DNA of 64,000 nt from positions 102,876-166,875 of the forward strand of contig CAJUFQ010000002.1 in NCBI GenBank assembly GCA_910585625.1. Direction: 5' to 3'. Source of the stretch: an uncultured Lachnospiraceae bacterium (GTDB lineage: Bacteria; Bacillota; Clostridia; Lachnospirales; Lachnospiraceae). Under the pieces are notes generated by a model. It was not told the origin of the DNA and did not search any database. It saw only the letters and a list, made by a program, of their open reading frames with translations. Positions 17,091-25,439 of this stretch are shown here, one piece after another (position 1 is the stretch's first letter; each line of letters opens with the position of its first letter). The position numbers were made by a program, and so were the translations under genes.

Positions 17091-17954
17091 TCTATACTGC
17101 AAATAATCAATAAACCGTTTTACCGCAAGTGAGGCGGTTTTCTTATCTCTCAACGCAAGTCCAATATTACGGTATGCCGGAACATCAAGCTCTTTTGCAA
17201 TGATTTTATAAGGCACTCTTTTTAATATCAGTTCGGGAAGTATCGCAATACCAAGTCCGCTTTCCACCATAGACATTACTGCGTAGTCATCCCAAGTAGT
17301 AAATTTCACATTAGGGGTTAAATTGTTGCGTTCAAAAATTTCGGAGATTTCTGCTTTCGCACCCTTTTCAAGAAGCATAAAAGGCTCATCGCAAAGAGCA
17401 GTCACCGGAAATTTATCGCAATCTTTTAGAGGATGGTTTTCGGGGATGATAGCCATCAGCTTATCTTTCTCTAAAAAGATGGTTTCAAAATCGGGGTGTG
17501 TCGGCAATCGCAAAAAACCGCAATCCACTCTGCCTGTGTGTATCCATTCTTCAATCTCGGTATAGTCACCGAGAAGAAGTTCATAATCAATGTTAGGATA
17601 ATCCTTTTGAAACTCTTTTATGATATTCGGCAGCCAATGGGTTGCCACGCTTGAAAATGTACCAATACGGATCAGCCCCGATTGCAAGCCGTTCAGTTCA
17701 TCCACCTGCATTTTCAGTTTGTCAAAATCGGCGCAAAGATTTTGTGCGTAGGGCAACAGCTTCATACCGTCACTCGTAGGTTTTACACCATACTTGCTTC
17801 GGTCAAGAAGCGTTACGCCCCATTCTTTTTCAAGATCGGCTATCATTCTGCTGATACCCGATTGCGTGTAGTTTAATATCTCCGCCGCCTTTGTAAAACT
17901 GCCGTATTCCACCGTTTTTACAAACGAGAGATATTTTTGCAAATTCATATCCAT
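17088..17954 (-). CDS. LysR-family transcriptional regulator
   Basis: A 288-residue LTTR. Residues 1-60 form the winged HTH (LQKYLSFVKTVEYGSFTKAAEILNYTQSGISRMIADLE), and residues about 90-285 are the two-lobed effector domain (GLIRIGTFSSVATHWLPNIIKEF and later MSMVESGLGIAILPELI). The ATG at 17954 is preceded by AGGTG; the GTG three codons earlier is part of that site. It is divergent from the EamA transporter gene with 106 nt between starts, the usual arrangement for an LTTR controlling its neighbour. As element cargo it may sense a substrate of that transporter; the effector is unknown. Confidence 0.9.
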   Translation of the reverse strand: MDMNLQKYLSFVKTVEYGSFTKAAEILNYTQSGISRMIADLEKEWGVTLLDRSKYGVKPTSDGMKLLPYAQNLCADFDKLKMQVDELNGLQSGLIRIGTFSSVATHWLPNIIKEFQKDYPNIDYELLLGDYTEIEEWIHTGRVDCGFLRLPTHPDFETIFLEKDKLMAIIPENHPLKDCDKFPVTALCDEPFMLLEKGAKAEISEIFERNNLTPNVKFTTWDDYAVMSMVESGLGIAILPELILKRVPYKIIAKELDVPAYRNIGLALRDKKTASLAVKRFIDYLQYR

Positions 17955-18060
17955 AAAGAACACCTATTCTAAAATGTGATTTTAAACATTACAAACATTC
18001 GCTTTTGTTATGTTTGATATTATGATATACTATTTTCAGTTCAATTACAAGAGGTATCGT

Positions 18061-18930
18061 ATGAATAACAAGGCGTTTTTCAAATACATATTCGCTTTGC
18101 TGATGTTTGGTTCAAACGGCATTGTAGCAAGTTTTATCGATTTAAGCAGTCAGAACATTGTACTGCTCCGCACACTTATAGGTAGCATCCTGCTGATTGT
18201 ATTATTATTTATCAGCGGTGGCAAGCTGACTTTTTACAAGCACAAAGGGCAATTTCTATTCCTTGCGGTTTCGGGTATCGCAATGGGAACAAGTTGGATG
18301 TTCCTATACGAAGCTTACGCTCGGATCGGAGTTAGCGTTTCGTCGCTGCTCTATTACTGTGGTCCGGTGATCGTAATGGCCTTATCTCCATTACTATTTA
18401 AGGAAAAACTGACCGCAAATAAAGTCCTCGGCTTTCTTACGGTGGTAATAGGCGTTGTTCTTATAAATGGAAACGCCTTTGACGGAAAAGGTGATCTGTT
18501 TGGTATTACCTGTGGTTTACTCTCTGCTGTTATGTATGCTTTTATGGTTATCTGTAACAAAAAAGCAAAAGATATCATAGGACTTGAAAATTCCACCTTG
18601 CAGCTTACCATAGCATTTTTGACTGTTGCAATATTTGTGGGGTTAAAGCAAGGCTACACAATGCAGATTGCACCAACGAGTATAGTGCCGATTCTTATAC
18701 TTGGTCTGCTGAATACGGGTGTCGGCTACTATTTTTATTTTTCCTCTATAGGCAAATTAAGGGTGCAAACGGTGGCTATCTGCGGATATTTGGAGCCGTT
18801 GTCGGCTGTGATTTTTTCGGTCATCTTCCTAAAGGAAACGATGTTACCGCTACAGATTATAGGTGCAGTTCTCATCATTGGCGGAGCTATGTGCGGTGAA
18901 TTAGTCAAGCAAAAAGTTCCCGAAGTATGA
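18061..18930 (+). CDS. EamA/DMT-superfamily transporter
   Basis: A 289-residue membrane protein with ten predicted helices in two EamA halves (first half from KYIFALLMFGSNGIVASFI; second from GDLFGITCGLLSAVMYAFMVICNKK, ending GAVLIIGGAMCGEL). DMT proteins exchange small metabolites, amino acids or nucleosides. The ATG at 18061 has AGAGGT 5 nt upstream; the longer open frame begins in the LysR-side promoter region. It lies between a divergent lysR and the TPP-riboswitch thiamine operon, outside the riboswitch transcript. A role in moving a thiamine precursor is possible but not shown. Confidence 0.88.
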   Translation: MNNKAFFKYIFALLMFGSNGIVASFIDLSSQNIVLLRTLIGSILLIVLLFISGGKLTFYKHKGQFLFLAVSGIAMGTSWMFLYEAYARIGVSVSSLLYYCGPVIVMALSPLLFKEKLTANKVLGFLTVVIGVVLINGNAFDGKGDLFGITCGLLSAVMYAFMVICNKKAKDIIGLENSTLQLTIAFLTVAIFVGLKQGYTMQIAPTSIVPILILGLLNTGVGYYFYFSSIGKLRVQTVAICGYLEPLSAVIFSVIFLKETMLPLQIIGAVLIIGGAMCGELVKQKVPEV

Positions 18931-18956
18931 GTCTTTTGCGTCTTTCTTAAAACCTA

Positions 18957-18985
18957 TTGCATTTTTGTGTGAATGGGTGTATGAT
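18957..18985 (+). promoter_or_regulatory. Promoter of the thiamine operon
   Basis: TTGCAT (18957-18962) and TATGAT (18980-18985) with exactly 17 nt between. Transcription would start near 18992, about 10 nt before the TPP aptamer. Confidence 0.7.
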
Positions 18986-19002
18986 AAATGCGACAATTAA
19001 AC

Positions 19003-19092
19003 AAACGGGAGCTTGTATGACAGGCTGAGAGGAAGGTATGACCTTCGACCGAGAACCTGATTTGGATAATGCCAACGTAGGGATGCCTGATA
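19003..19092 (+). ncRNA. TPP riboswitch (THI element)
   Basis: The conserved blocks appear in order: CGGGAGC, GGCTGAGAGG, GAGAACCTGATTTGGATAAT, GCCAACGTAGGGA. An extra small hairpin (GAAGG/CCTTC) sits in the variable P3a arm. The P5 stem TTGG/CCAA and the pyrophosphate-binding 3' block are intact. It stands between the operon promoter and a Rho-independent terminator before thiS, so TPP binding should end transcription. This ties the whole mobile thiamine operon to the cell's TPP level. Confidence 0.96.
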
Positions 19093-19121
19093 CAAGGATA
19101 TTAGGAAGAACAAAGTACATT

Positions 19122-19156
19122 AAGGAAGTTACCAAATCGGTAGCTTCCTTTTTTGT
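19122..19156 (+). terminator. Riboswitch-controlled terminator before thiS
   Basis: AAGGAAG (19122-19128) and ACC pair with GGT and CTTCCTT (19144-19150), followed by a six-T run. It is the OFF-state expression platform of the TPP riboswitch. Confidence 0.85.
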
Positions 19157-19175
19157 TGTTTTTGGAGGTGTTTTT

Positions 19176-19370
19176 ATGGTAAAGATCAACGGCGAGGAAC
19201 TGAATATTGCAGGAAAGACGGTTGCGGAATATCTTGCAACTACGAACTATGATTCTAAACGGATTGCAATAGAGTGTAACGGAGATATTGTTCCCAAAGC
19301 ACAATATGGCGAAACTGTTTTGAAAGACGGCGACAGCATAGAGGTCGTCAGCTTTGTGGGAGGTGGTTAA
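19176..19370 (+). CDS. thiS: Sulfur carrier protein ThiS
   Basis: A 64-residue ubiquitin-fold protein that carries sulfur as a C-terminal thiocarboxylate for thiazole formation. It ends in the required Gly-Gly (VVSFVGGG) and has the typical length. The ATG at 19176 sits behind TTGGAGGTG. The upstream extension of the frame is riboswitch sequence, not coding. The stop overlaps the start region of thiF, which activates it by adenylation. Confidence 0.95.
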   Translation: MVKINGEELNIAGKTVAEYLATTNYDSKRIAIECNGDIVPKAQYGETVLKDGDSIEVVSFVGGG

Positions 19371-20007
19371 TCTGATTCCAATAAAAGAAGAATGGAATAA
19401 AGCCTTAGCAGAACGACACGGTGAAGATGTGCAAAAGAAATTTTCGTCAGCAACAGTAGCAATCTGCGGACTTGGCGGACTCGGTTCAAATATTGCTATA
19501 TCCCTTGCCCGTGCCGGCATTGGAAAACTGATCCTTGTAGATTTTGACTGTGTGGATATTACCAATCTCCACCGCCAACAGTACAAAGCGAATCAGATTG
19601 GGATGAACAAGACCGATGCACTTTCTGAAAATCTTAAAGAGATTGCACCGTATATTGAGCTTGAAACACATACCGAAAGAATTGCGGAAGAAAACGCTTC
19701 CCATCTGCTGCAAGATGCAGATATTATCTGCGAAGCCTTTGATAATGCCGAAGCTAAGGCAATGCTAACTAACCTTGTGCTTGAAACAATGCCGGACAAG
19801 TTTCTTGTAGCGGCATCAGGTATGGCGGGGATTGGCAGCGCTAATTCCATTCAAACGAGAAAGATTACAAAAAGATTTTATCTGTGCGGAGATAGGACAA
19901 GCGATGTATCAGAGGAAGGAAGTCTTGTTTCTTCCCGTGTGATGCTTTGCGCAGCACACCAAGCCCATACCGTACTCAGAATTCTTACAGAACGATTTGA
20001 AACTTAA
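19354..20007 (+). CDS. thiF: ThiS adenylyltransferase ThiF (short form)
   Basis: An E1-like enzyme that adenylates the ThiS C-terminus before sulfur transfer. The Rossmann nucleotide motif VAICGLGGLGSNIAISLARAG, the LVDFDCVDITNLHRQQY segment and CEAFDNAEAK are present; at about 215 residues it is the short form found in anaerobes. No ATG exists near the start. The frame opens at TTG 19354 inside thiS, but the GGGAGG site at 19358-19363 would fit initiation at CTG 19372 or ATT 19375, so the true start is uncertain and unusual. It overlaps or nearly abuts thiS, so the pair is translationally coupled. Confidence 0.9.
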   Translation: MWEVVNLIPIKEEWNKALAERHGEDVQKKFSSATVAICGLGGLGSNIAISLARAGIGKLILVDFDCVDITNLHRQQYKANQIGMNKTDALSENLKEIAPYIELETHTERIAEENASHLLQDADIICEAFDNAEAKAMLTNLVLETMPDKFLVAASGMAGIGSANSIQTRKITKRFYLCGDRTSDVSEEGSLVSSRVMLCAAHQAHTVLRILTERFET

Positions 20008-20025
20008 TGAAAGAAGGAAAAATAA

Positions 20026-20796
20026 ATGAACAACGATAAACTGATTATTGGCGGACACGAATTTAACTCCCGTTTTATTCTTGGCTCCGGTAAATACTCT
20101 ATGAAGCTCATAGAAGCGGCGGTAAAGTATGCGGGTGCTGAAATCATCACGCTTGCGGTTCGCCGTGCAAACACTAAAGAACAAGAAAGTATTCTTGATT
20201 ATATCCCCAAAGGTATCACCCTGCTTCCCAACACAAGCGGAGCGAGAAATGCGGAGGAAGCTGTCCGTATCGCAAGACTTGCTCGTGAACTTGGATGCGG
20301 TAATTTCGTAAAAATTGAGATTATGCGTGATTCCAAGTACCTGCTTCCCGACAATCAGGAAACCATAAAGGCAACCGAAATTCTTGCCAAAGAGGGATTT
20401 GTGGTTATGCCGTATATGTATCCTGATCTCAATGTCGCTCGTGATCTTGTGAATGCGGGTGCCGCTTCCGTTATGCCTTTGGCTTCTCCCATCGGTTCCA
20501 ACAAAGGTCTTGCCACAAAAGAGTTTATTCAGATTCTGATTGACGAAATTGACCTTCCTATTATCGTAGATGCTGGTATCGGCAGACCTTCACAGGCTTG
20601 CGAAGCAATGGAGATGGGTGCCGCCGCTATTATGGCAAATACCGCCCTTGCAACAGCAGGAGATCTGACCATGATGGCTTCTGCCTTCAAGAACGCCCTT
20701 GAAGCCGGGCGCAAAGCATATCTTGCCGGTCTTGGCAGAGTGCTCGCCCGTGGTGCCTCTGCTTCCGATCCGCTGACCGGGTTCCTTCGGAATTAA
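20026..20796 (+). CDS. thiG: Thiazole synthase ThiG
   Basis: ThiG forms the thiazole phosphate ring from DXP, dehydroglycine and ThiS-thiocarboxylate. The 256-residue TIM barrel opens with [20 protein letters not shown], carries the Schiff-base lysine in FVKIEIMRD, and has the phosphate motifs [20 protein letters not shown] and MANTALATA. Normal length; AGAAGGA precedes the ATG. Gaps of 18 nt to thiF and 11 nt to thiH place it mid-operon. Confidence 0.97.
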   Translation: MNNDKLIIGGHEFNSRFILGSGKYSMKLIEAAVKYAGAEIITLAVRRANTKEQESILDYIPKGITLLPNTSGARNAEEAVRIARLARELGCGNFVKIEIMRDSKYLLPDNQETIKATEILAKEGFVVMPYMYPDLNVARDLVNAGAASVMPLASPIGSNKGLATKEFIQILIDEIDLPIIVDAGIGRPSQACEAMEMGAAAIMANTALATAGDLTMMASAFKNALEAGRKAYLAGLGRVLARGASASDPLTGFLRN

Positions 20797-20807
20797 GAGG
20801 TGGGCCT

Positions 20808-22061
20808 ATGGAAAATCAATTTTTTGTGGATTCGGAGCATTTGTCACCCGAAGCACTTGCAAAAAAACATCGCCTTGAAACTGATCCTTCATCTCGTAAA
20901 AATCATATGGAATATATGCCGGGTATGGAAGTGATCGAATCGGATGTGTGCGCAAATGTGATGGCGCAGATGAATGCTTACGATTATTCAAAATACACCA
21001 CGGCTGACGTTAAGGCGGCTTTGGAGCACGATACCTGCACGATTGAGGATTTTAAGGCACTCTTATCTCCTGCGGCAGAGCCGTTCCTTGAGCAGATGGC
21101 GCAGAGAGCAAGACTTGAAACAAGCAAACACTTCGGAAATACCGTTTATTTGTTCACTCCGCTTTACATAGCCAATTACTGTGAGAATTACTGTGTGTAT
21201 TGTGGGTTCAACTGTTACAACCATATTAAGCGGATGAAGCTTTCTATGGAGCAAATTGAAAAAGAGATGAAGGTCATTGCCGACAGTGGTATGGAGGAGA
21301 TTTTGATTCTGACCGGTGAGAGCAGAAGTCAGAGCAATGTGGAATACATCGGCGAAGCCTGCAAGCTTGCAAGAAAGTATTTCCGTATGGTGGGGCTTGA
21401 AATTTATCCCGTCAATACAGATGAGTACAAGTACCTTCACGAATGCGGTGCAGACTATGTAACCGTATTCCAAGAGACCTATGACACCGACAAATACGAA
21501 CAGCTTCACCTGCTCGGTCATAAGCGTGTGTGGCCCTACCGCTTTGATGCACAAGAGCGTGCGCTTCGCGGCGGTATGCGTGGTGTTGCTTTTTCAGCAC
21601 TCCTTGGCTTATCGGACTTCCGCAAGGATGCTTTGGCAAGTGCACTGCACGTGTACTACTTGCAAAGAAAGTATCCTCACGCCGAAATGTCCCTGTCTTG
21701 TCCAAGACTCAGACCTATTATCAATAATGACAAGATCAATCCCTTGGATGTTCACGAGCGTCAGCTTTGTCAGGTACTTTGCGCTTACCGCATTTTCCTG
21801 CCCTTCGTTGGGATCACGGTATCCTCCCGTGAGAGTGCCGAGTTCAGAAATGGAATCGTTAAGATTGCAGCAACAAAGATTTCCGCAGGTGTTTCCACTG
21901 GCATCGGAGATCACGAAAGTAAATATACAGGAAAAGAAACGGGTGAAATACAGGGCGACGAGCAGTTTGAGATTGACGATAACCGCAGCCTTGACAAGAT
22001 GTATAAAGACATTGCAGAGGAAGGCTTGCAGCCGGTTCTGAATGACTATTTGTATGTGTGA
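20808..22061 (+). CDS. thiH: 2-iminoacetate synthase ThiH (radical SAM)
   Basis: ThiH cleaves tyrosine by radical SAM chemistry to give dehydroglycine for ThiG, the oxygen-sensitive alternative to ThiO. The cluster motif C-x3-C-x2-C is clear in YCENYCVYCGFNC, followed by ILILTGESRSQSNVEYI and a C-terminal BATS-like domain. 417 residues is slightly longer than the E. coli protein (377) because of an N-terminal extension. AGAGGTG precedes the ATG. Its use here fits an anaerobe. Confidence 0.96.
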   Translation: MENQFFVDSEHLSPEALAKKHRLETDPSSRKNHMEYMPGMEVIESDVCANVMAQMNAYDYSKYTTADVKAALEHDTCTIEDFKALLSPAAEPFLEQMAQRARLETSKHFGNTVYLFTPLYIANYCENYCVYCGFNCYNHIKRMKLSMEQIEKEMKVIADSGMEEILILTGESRSQSNVEYIGEACKLARKYFRMVGLEIYPVNTDEYKYLHECGADYVTVFQETYDTDKYEQLHLLGHKRVWPYRFDAQERALRGGMRGVAFSALLGLSDFRKDALASALHVYYLQRKYPHAEMSLSCPRLRPIINNDKINPLDVHERQLCQVLCAYRIFLPFVGITVSSRESAEFRNGIVKIAATKISAGVSTGIGDHESKYTGKETGEIQGDEQFEIDDNRSLDKMYKDIAEEGLQPVLNDYLYV

Positions 22062-22071
22062 GGGAAAGAGA

Positions 22072-22707
22072 ATGAAAAAGTTTAATCCAAGTTTATATTT
22101 TATAACCGACAGCACGGGCTGGACCGAGGAGGAATTTCTCTATCGTGCGGAACAGGCTCTGCAAGGCGGCGCAACCCTTCTTCAGCTTCGTGAGAAGAAT
22201 AAGAGTACCAGAGAGTATATCCGGCTTGCCGAGAAGGTACATACTATCGCAAAGCGGTATAACGTGCCGCTTATCATTGACGACCGTGTGGATGTTGCCC
22301 TTGCCATTGATGCAGAAGGTGTCCATGTGGGAGCCGAAGATATGCCCATTGCAACCGCAAGAAAACTGATGGGCGATGACAAGATCGTAGGCGCAACGGC
22401 AAAGACAGTTCCTTGGGCAAAAGAAGCCTATGAACAGGGAGCGGATTATCTTGGCGTGGGAGCGATATACCCCACCACGACCAAAGTAAAGACGGTTCTG
22501 ACTTCTACAGATACTCTATGTGATATATGCAATGCCGTTCCGATTCCTGCAAATGCCATCGGCGGTCTGAATAAAGATAATATTGACATTCTTGCAGGTA
22601 TTCCCATTGCGGGCATCTGCGTAGTGTCCGCAATTATGAAAGCAGATGACCCTAAGACAGCAGCAGAGGAATTAAAGGCAAGAGCGCAGGAGCTCGGCTT
22701 ATGCTAA
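22072..22707 (+). CDS. thiE: Thiamine-phosphate synthase ThiE
   Basis: ThiE couples HMP-pyrophosphate and thiazole phosphate to thiamine monophosphate. The 211-residue TIM barrel has LQLREKN, PLIIDDRVDVALAIDAEGVHVG, GADYLGVGAIYPTTTK and PANAIGGLNKDN, all family signatures. The ATG at 22072 is preceded by GAGGGAAAGAGA and gives a normal N-terminus; the ten codons before it overlap thiH. Its end overlaps the next gene by 7 nt. Confidence 0.96.
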   Translation: MKKFNPSLYFITDSTGWTEEEFLYRAEQALQGGATLLQLREKNKSTREYIRLAEKVHTIAKRYNVPLIIDDRVDVALAIDAEGVHVGAEDMPIATARKLMGDDKIVGATAKTVPWAKEAYEQGADYLGVGAIYPTTTKVKTVLTSTDTLCDICNAVPIPANAIGGLNKDNIDILAGIPIAGICVVSAIMKADDPKTAAEELKARAQELGLC

Positions 22708-23360
22708 AGGGAGCTATTTTCGATTTTGACGGGACGCTTTTCGATTCCATGTTTATTTGGGATACCATCGGAGAGACTTATCTCCGCTCCATCGGATATG
22801 AGCCGAAGGAAAACCTGAATGAAGTCTTTAAAACCCTCAGCTTGTATCAGGCGGCGCACTATTACCAAAGCGAATACGGCGTTACATTATCGGCTGATGA
22901 GATAATGACCGGCGTTAACAATATGGTTGAAAGGTATTACAGAGAAGAAGTTATACCTAAACCGGGCGTTATCGGTTTTTTGGAACGCTTGCGGCAAAAC
23001 GGTGTAAAAATGTGCATCGCTACCGCAACCGACGATTATCTTGTAAGGGCGACGCTGGAACGCTGTCAGATGGATCGCTATTTTTCGGAAATATTCACCT
23101 GTAACTCTGTCGGCAGCGGAAAAGACAAGCCGTATATCTATAGGGAGGCGCTTGCACATCTCGGTGCGGAAAAAGCGAAAGCAATTGTGCTTGAGGACGC
23201 CGTCTATGCGTTGAAAACCGCAAAAAATGATGGCTTTGTTACCGCAGCGGTATATGACCGCTATGAGAAAAATCAGGTAGAAGTCAAAGCACTCTCAGAT
23301 TTTTATATTACCGATTATTCGGCAGCAGAAAATTTTTGGAAGTTCGCCTCGGCAATATAA
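22701..23360 (+). CDS. HAD-superfamily phosphatase, probable thiamine monophosphate phosphatase
   Basis: A 219-residue HAD hydrolase of the phosphoglycolate/beta-phosphoglucomutase subfamily. Motif I is FDFDGTLFDS (nucleophile Asp8, acid Asp10), motif II is in ATATDD, motif III the lysine of GSGKDKP, and motif IV VLEDAVYA. It overlaps thiE by 7 nt, so it is translationally coupled to the enzyme that makes thiamine monophosphate. The operon lacks thiL but has a thiamine pyrophosphokinase, so a phosphatase converting TMP to thiamine is needed to connect them. The HAD family is certain; the TMP substrate is inferred from this gap. Confidence 0.85.
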   Translation: MLKGAIFDFDGTLFDSMFIWDTIGETYLRSIGYEPKENLNEVFKTLSLYQAAHYYQSEYGVTLSADEIMTGVNNMVERYYREEVIPKPGVIGFLERLRQNGVKMCIATATDDYLVRATLERCQMDRYFSEIFTCNSVGSGKDKPYIYREALAHLGAEKAKAIVLEDAVYALKTAKNDGFVTAAVYDRYEKNQVEVKALSDFYITDYSAAENFWKFASAI

Positions 23361-23443
23361 GCCGACGGCTTCAAGCGGCAGATTGGGGGCACCACCTTAT
23401 GCCGCTATACAAAACGATGCTGAAAAATGAAAGGAGTATTTTT

Positions 23444-24256
23444 ATGAAAATGAAAACAGCATTGACCATTGCAGGAAGCGACTGCAGTGGAGGCGCCGGT
23501 ATTCAAGCAGATTTGAAAACAATGACGATGAATGGTGTTTTTGCTATGAGTGCAATCACGGCGCTGACAGCACAAAACACGACCGGCGTAAGAGCGATTC
23601 AGGAGTCAACACCGGATTTCCTGAGTGAGCAATTAGATGCGGTGTTCAAGGACATTTATCCTGATGCCGTAAAAATCGGTATGGTAGCTTCTTCGGAGCT
23701 GATTTGCGTGATTGCAGACAGGCTCAGTTACCATAAGGCAAAAAACGTGGTAGTAGATCCCGTTATGGTAGCAACAAGCGGTTCTTCTTTAATGAAGACC
23801 GATGCGGTGCAAACATTAGTAGAGAAACTGCTGCCGATTGCAACCCTCGTTACGCCGAACATCCCCGAAGCACAGGTGCTTTCGGGAAAGGCTATCGAAA
23901 ACAAAGAAGATATGCTTTCTGCGGCAAAATCCATCGGTGATATGTACGGCTGCGCCGTTCTTCTCAAAGGCGGACACAACATCAACGATGCCAACGACCT
24001 TCTGTATGCAAACGGTGAAATGATATGGTTTGAGGGCAAGCGTATCAATAATCCAAACACCCACGGTACAGGCTGTACGCTTTCCTCCGCCATTGCTTCC
24101 AACCTTGCAAAGGGCTTTGATCTTGCTATGTCTGTAAAGAGAGCAAAGGACTATATTTCCGATGCGCTTTCGGCACAGCTTGATTTAGGGCAAGGCTCAG
24201 GACCGATGATGCACAATTTCGATCTGCAAGGGAAATATGCAAAGGAGGCGGAGTGA
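23444..24256 (+). CDS. thiD: HMP / HMP-phosphate kinase ThiD
   Basis: ThiD phosphorylates hydroxymethylpyrimidine twice to HMP-PP. The 270-residue ribokinase-fold protein starts TALTIAGSDCSGGAGIQADLKTM and has VVDPVMVATSG, VTPNIPEAQVLSG and the anion-hole motif NTHGTGCTLSSAIASNLAKG. The ATG at 23444 has AAAGGAG upstream; the 36 earlier in-frame codons lie over the end of the HAD gene and are not used. With no thiC in the operon, its HMP must be imported, most likely by the adjacent CytX. Confidence 0.96.
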   Translation: MKMKTALTIAGSDCSGGAGIQADLKTMTMNGVFAMSAITALTAQNTTGVRAIQESTPDFLSEQLDAVFKDIYPDAVKIGMVASSELICVIADRLSYHKAKNVVVDPVMVATSGSSLMKTDAVQTLVEKLLPIATLVTPNIPEAQVLSGKAIENKEDMLSAAKSIGDMYGCAVLLKGGHNINDANDLLYANGEMIWFEGKRINNPNTHGTGCTLSSAIASNLAKGFDLAMSVKRAKDYISDALSAQLDLGQGSGPMMHNFDLQGKYAKEAE

Positions 24257-24257
24257 A

Positions 24258-25430
24258 ATGGAAGAAAAACGCACATCCGCTTTTGAAAACGGACTGATTT
24301 GGTTCGGAGCTGCTGTTTCCATTGCGGAAATCCTAACCGGCACCTACTTTGCACCGCTCGGTTTTACCAAAGGCTTACTTGCCATTTTGCTTGGTCATAT
24401 CATTGGATGCGCAATGCTGTTCTTTGCGGGACTGATCGGCGGTAAGGTTCGCAAGAGCGCTATGGAAACCGTAAAGATGAGCTTTGGTAGTAAAGGTGCT
24501 TTGTTGTTTTCTGTGTTAAACATCATCCAGCTTGTCGGTTGGACAGCTATTATGATCTATGACGGCGCACTTGCGGTAAACGGTATTTTTGATATCGGCA
24601 ACTGGGTTTGGTGCATTATTATTGGTGCATTGATTATTCTTTGGATTATGATTGGCATTAAGAACCTTGGTAAAGTAAATACAGTTGCTATGGCGGCGCT
24701 GTTTATTCTTACAATCGTTCTTAGTTTCGTTATTTTCGGCAAAGGTACAATGCAGAATATCGGCGGTGAAGGAATGACTTTCGGTGCTGCCGTAGAGTTA
24801 TCCGTTGCGATGCCGCTGTCTTGGTTGCCTCTTATCAGCGACTATACAAGAGAAGCAAAGAAGCCTGTCAAGGCAACTGCTGTCAGTGCAATTACATACG
24901 GAGTCGTAAGCTTATGGATGTATGTGATCGGTATGGGGGCGGCTATCTTTACCGGGGAGTCGGACATAGCTCAGATTATGGTAAAGGCAGGTCTTGGTAT
25001 TGCCGGTCTTTTGATTATCGTATTTTCTACGGTTACCACCACCTTCCTCGACGCTTATTCTGCCGGTGTTTCAAGTGAATCGCTGTCATCAAAGATCAGC
25101 GGGAAATGGTTTGCAGTTGCCGTAACAGTCATCGGCGCAGCGGGCGCAATTTTCCTGCCGCTTACCGATATTACCAACTTTCTGTACTTTATCGGCTCGG
25201 TATTTGCACCGATGATTGCTATACAAATTGCGGATTTCTTTATTTTGAAACAGAACAAGGAAACAAGTGCATTTAGCATTCAGAATTTGATTATTTGGCT
25301 TATCGGCTTTGTTATCTACAGATTGCTGACGCGTGTTGATATTGTTATTGGTAATACCTTGCCTGATATGCTTGTTACCATTGCGATTTGCGTAGCTGTC
25401 AGCAAAATCAAAAGTAAAATCATAAAATGA
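24258..25430 (+). CDS. cytX: NCS1-family hydroxymethylpyrimidine transporter CytX
   Basis: A 390-residue membrane permease of the nucleobase:cation symporter-1 family with about twelve helices. The first (FGAAVSIAEILTGTYFAPLG) and the SVAMPLSWLPLISDYTR segment match the CytX branch that is found with thiamine genes and imports HMP. The ATG at 24258 is one base after the thiD stop, with AAAGGAGG inside thiD, so the two are coupled. It supplies the pyrimidine half that the operon cannot make. Confidence 0.93.
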   Translation: MEEKRTSAFENGLIWFGAAVSIAEILTGTYFAPLGFTKGLLAILLGHIIGCAMLFFAGLIGGKVRKSAMETVKMSFGSKGALLFSVLNIIQLVGWTAIMIYDGALAVNGIFDIGNWVWCIIIGALIILWIMIGIKNLGKVNTVAMAALFILTIVLSFVIFGKGTMQNIGGEGMTFGAAVELSVAMPLSWLPLISDYTREAKKPVKATAVSAITYGVVSLWMYVIGMGAAIFTGESDIAQIMVKAGLGIAGLLIIVFSTVTTTFLDAYSAGVSSESLSSKISGKWFAVAVTVIGAAGAIFLPLTDITNFLYFIGSVFAPMIAIQIADFFILKQNKETSAFSIQNLIIWLIGFVIYRLLTRVDIVIGNTLPDMLVTIAICVAVSKIKSKIIK

Positions 25431-25439
25431 GTTGATAAA

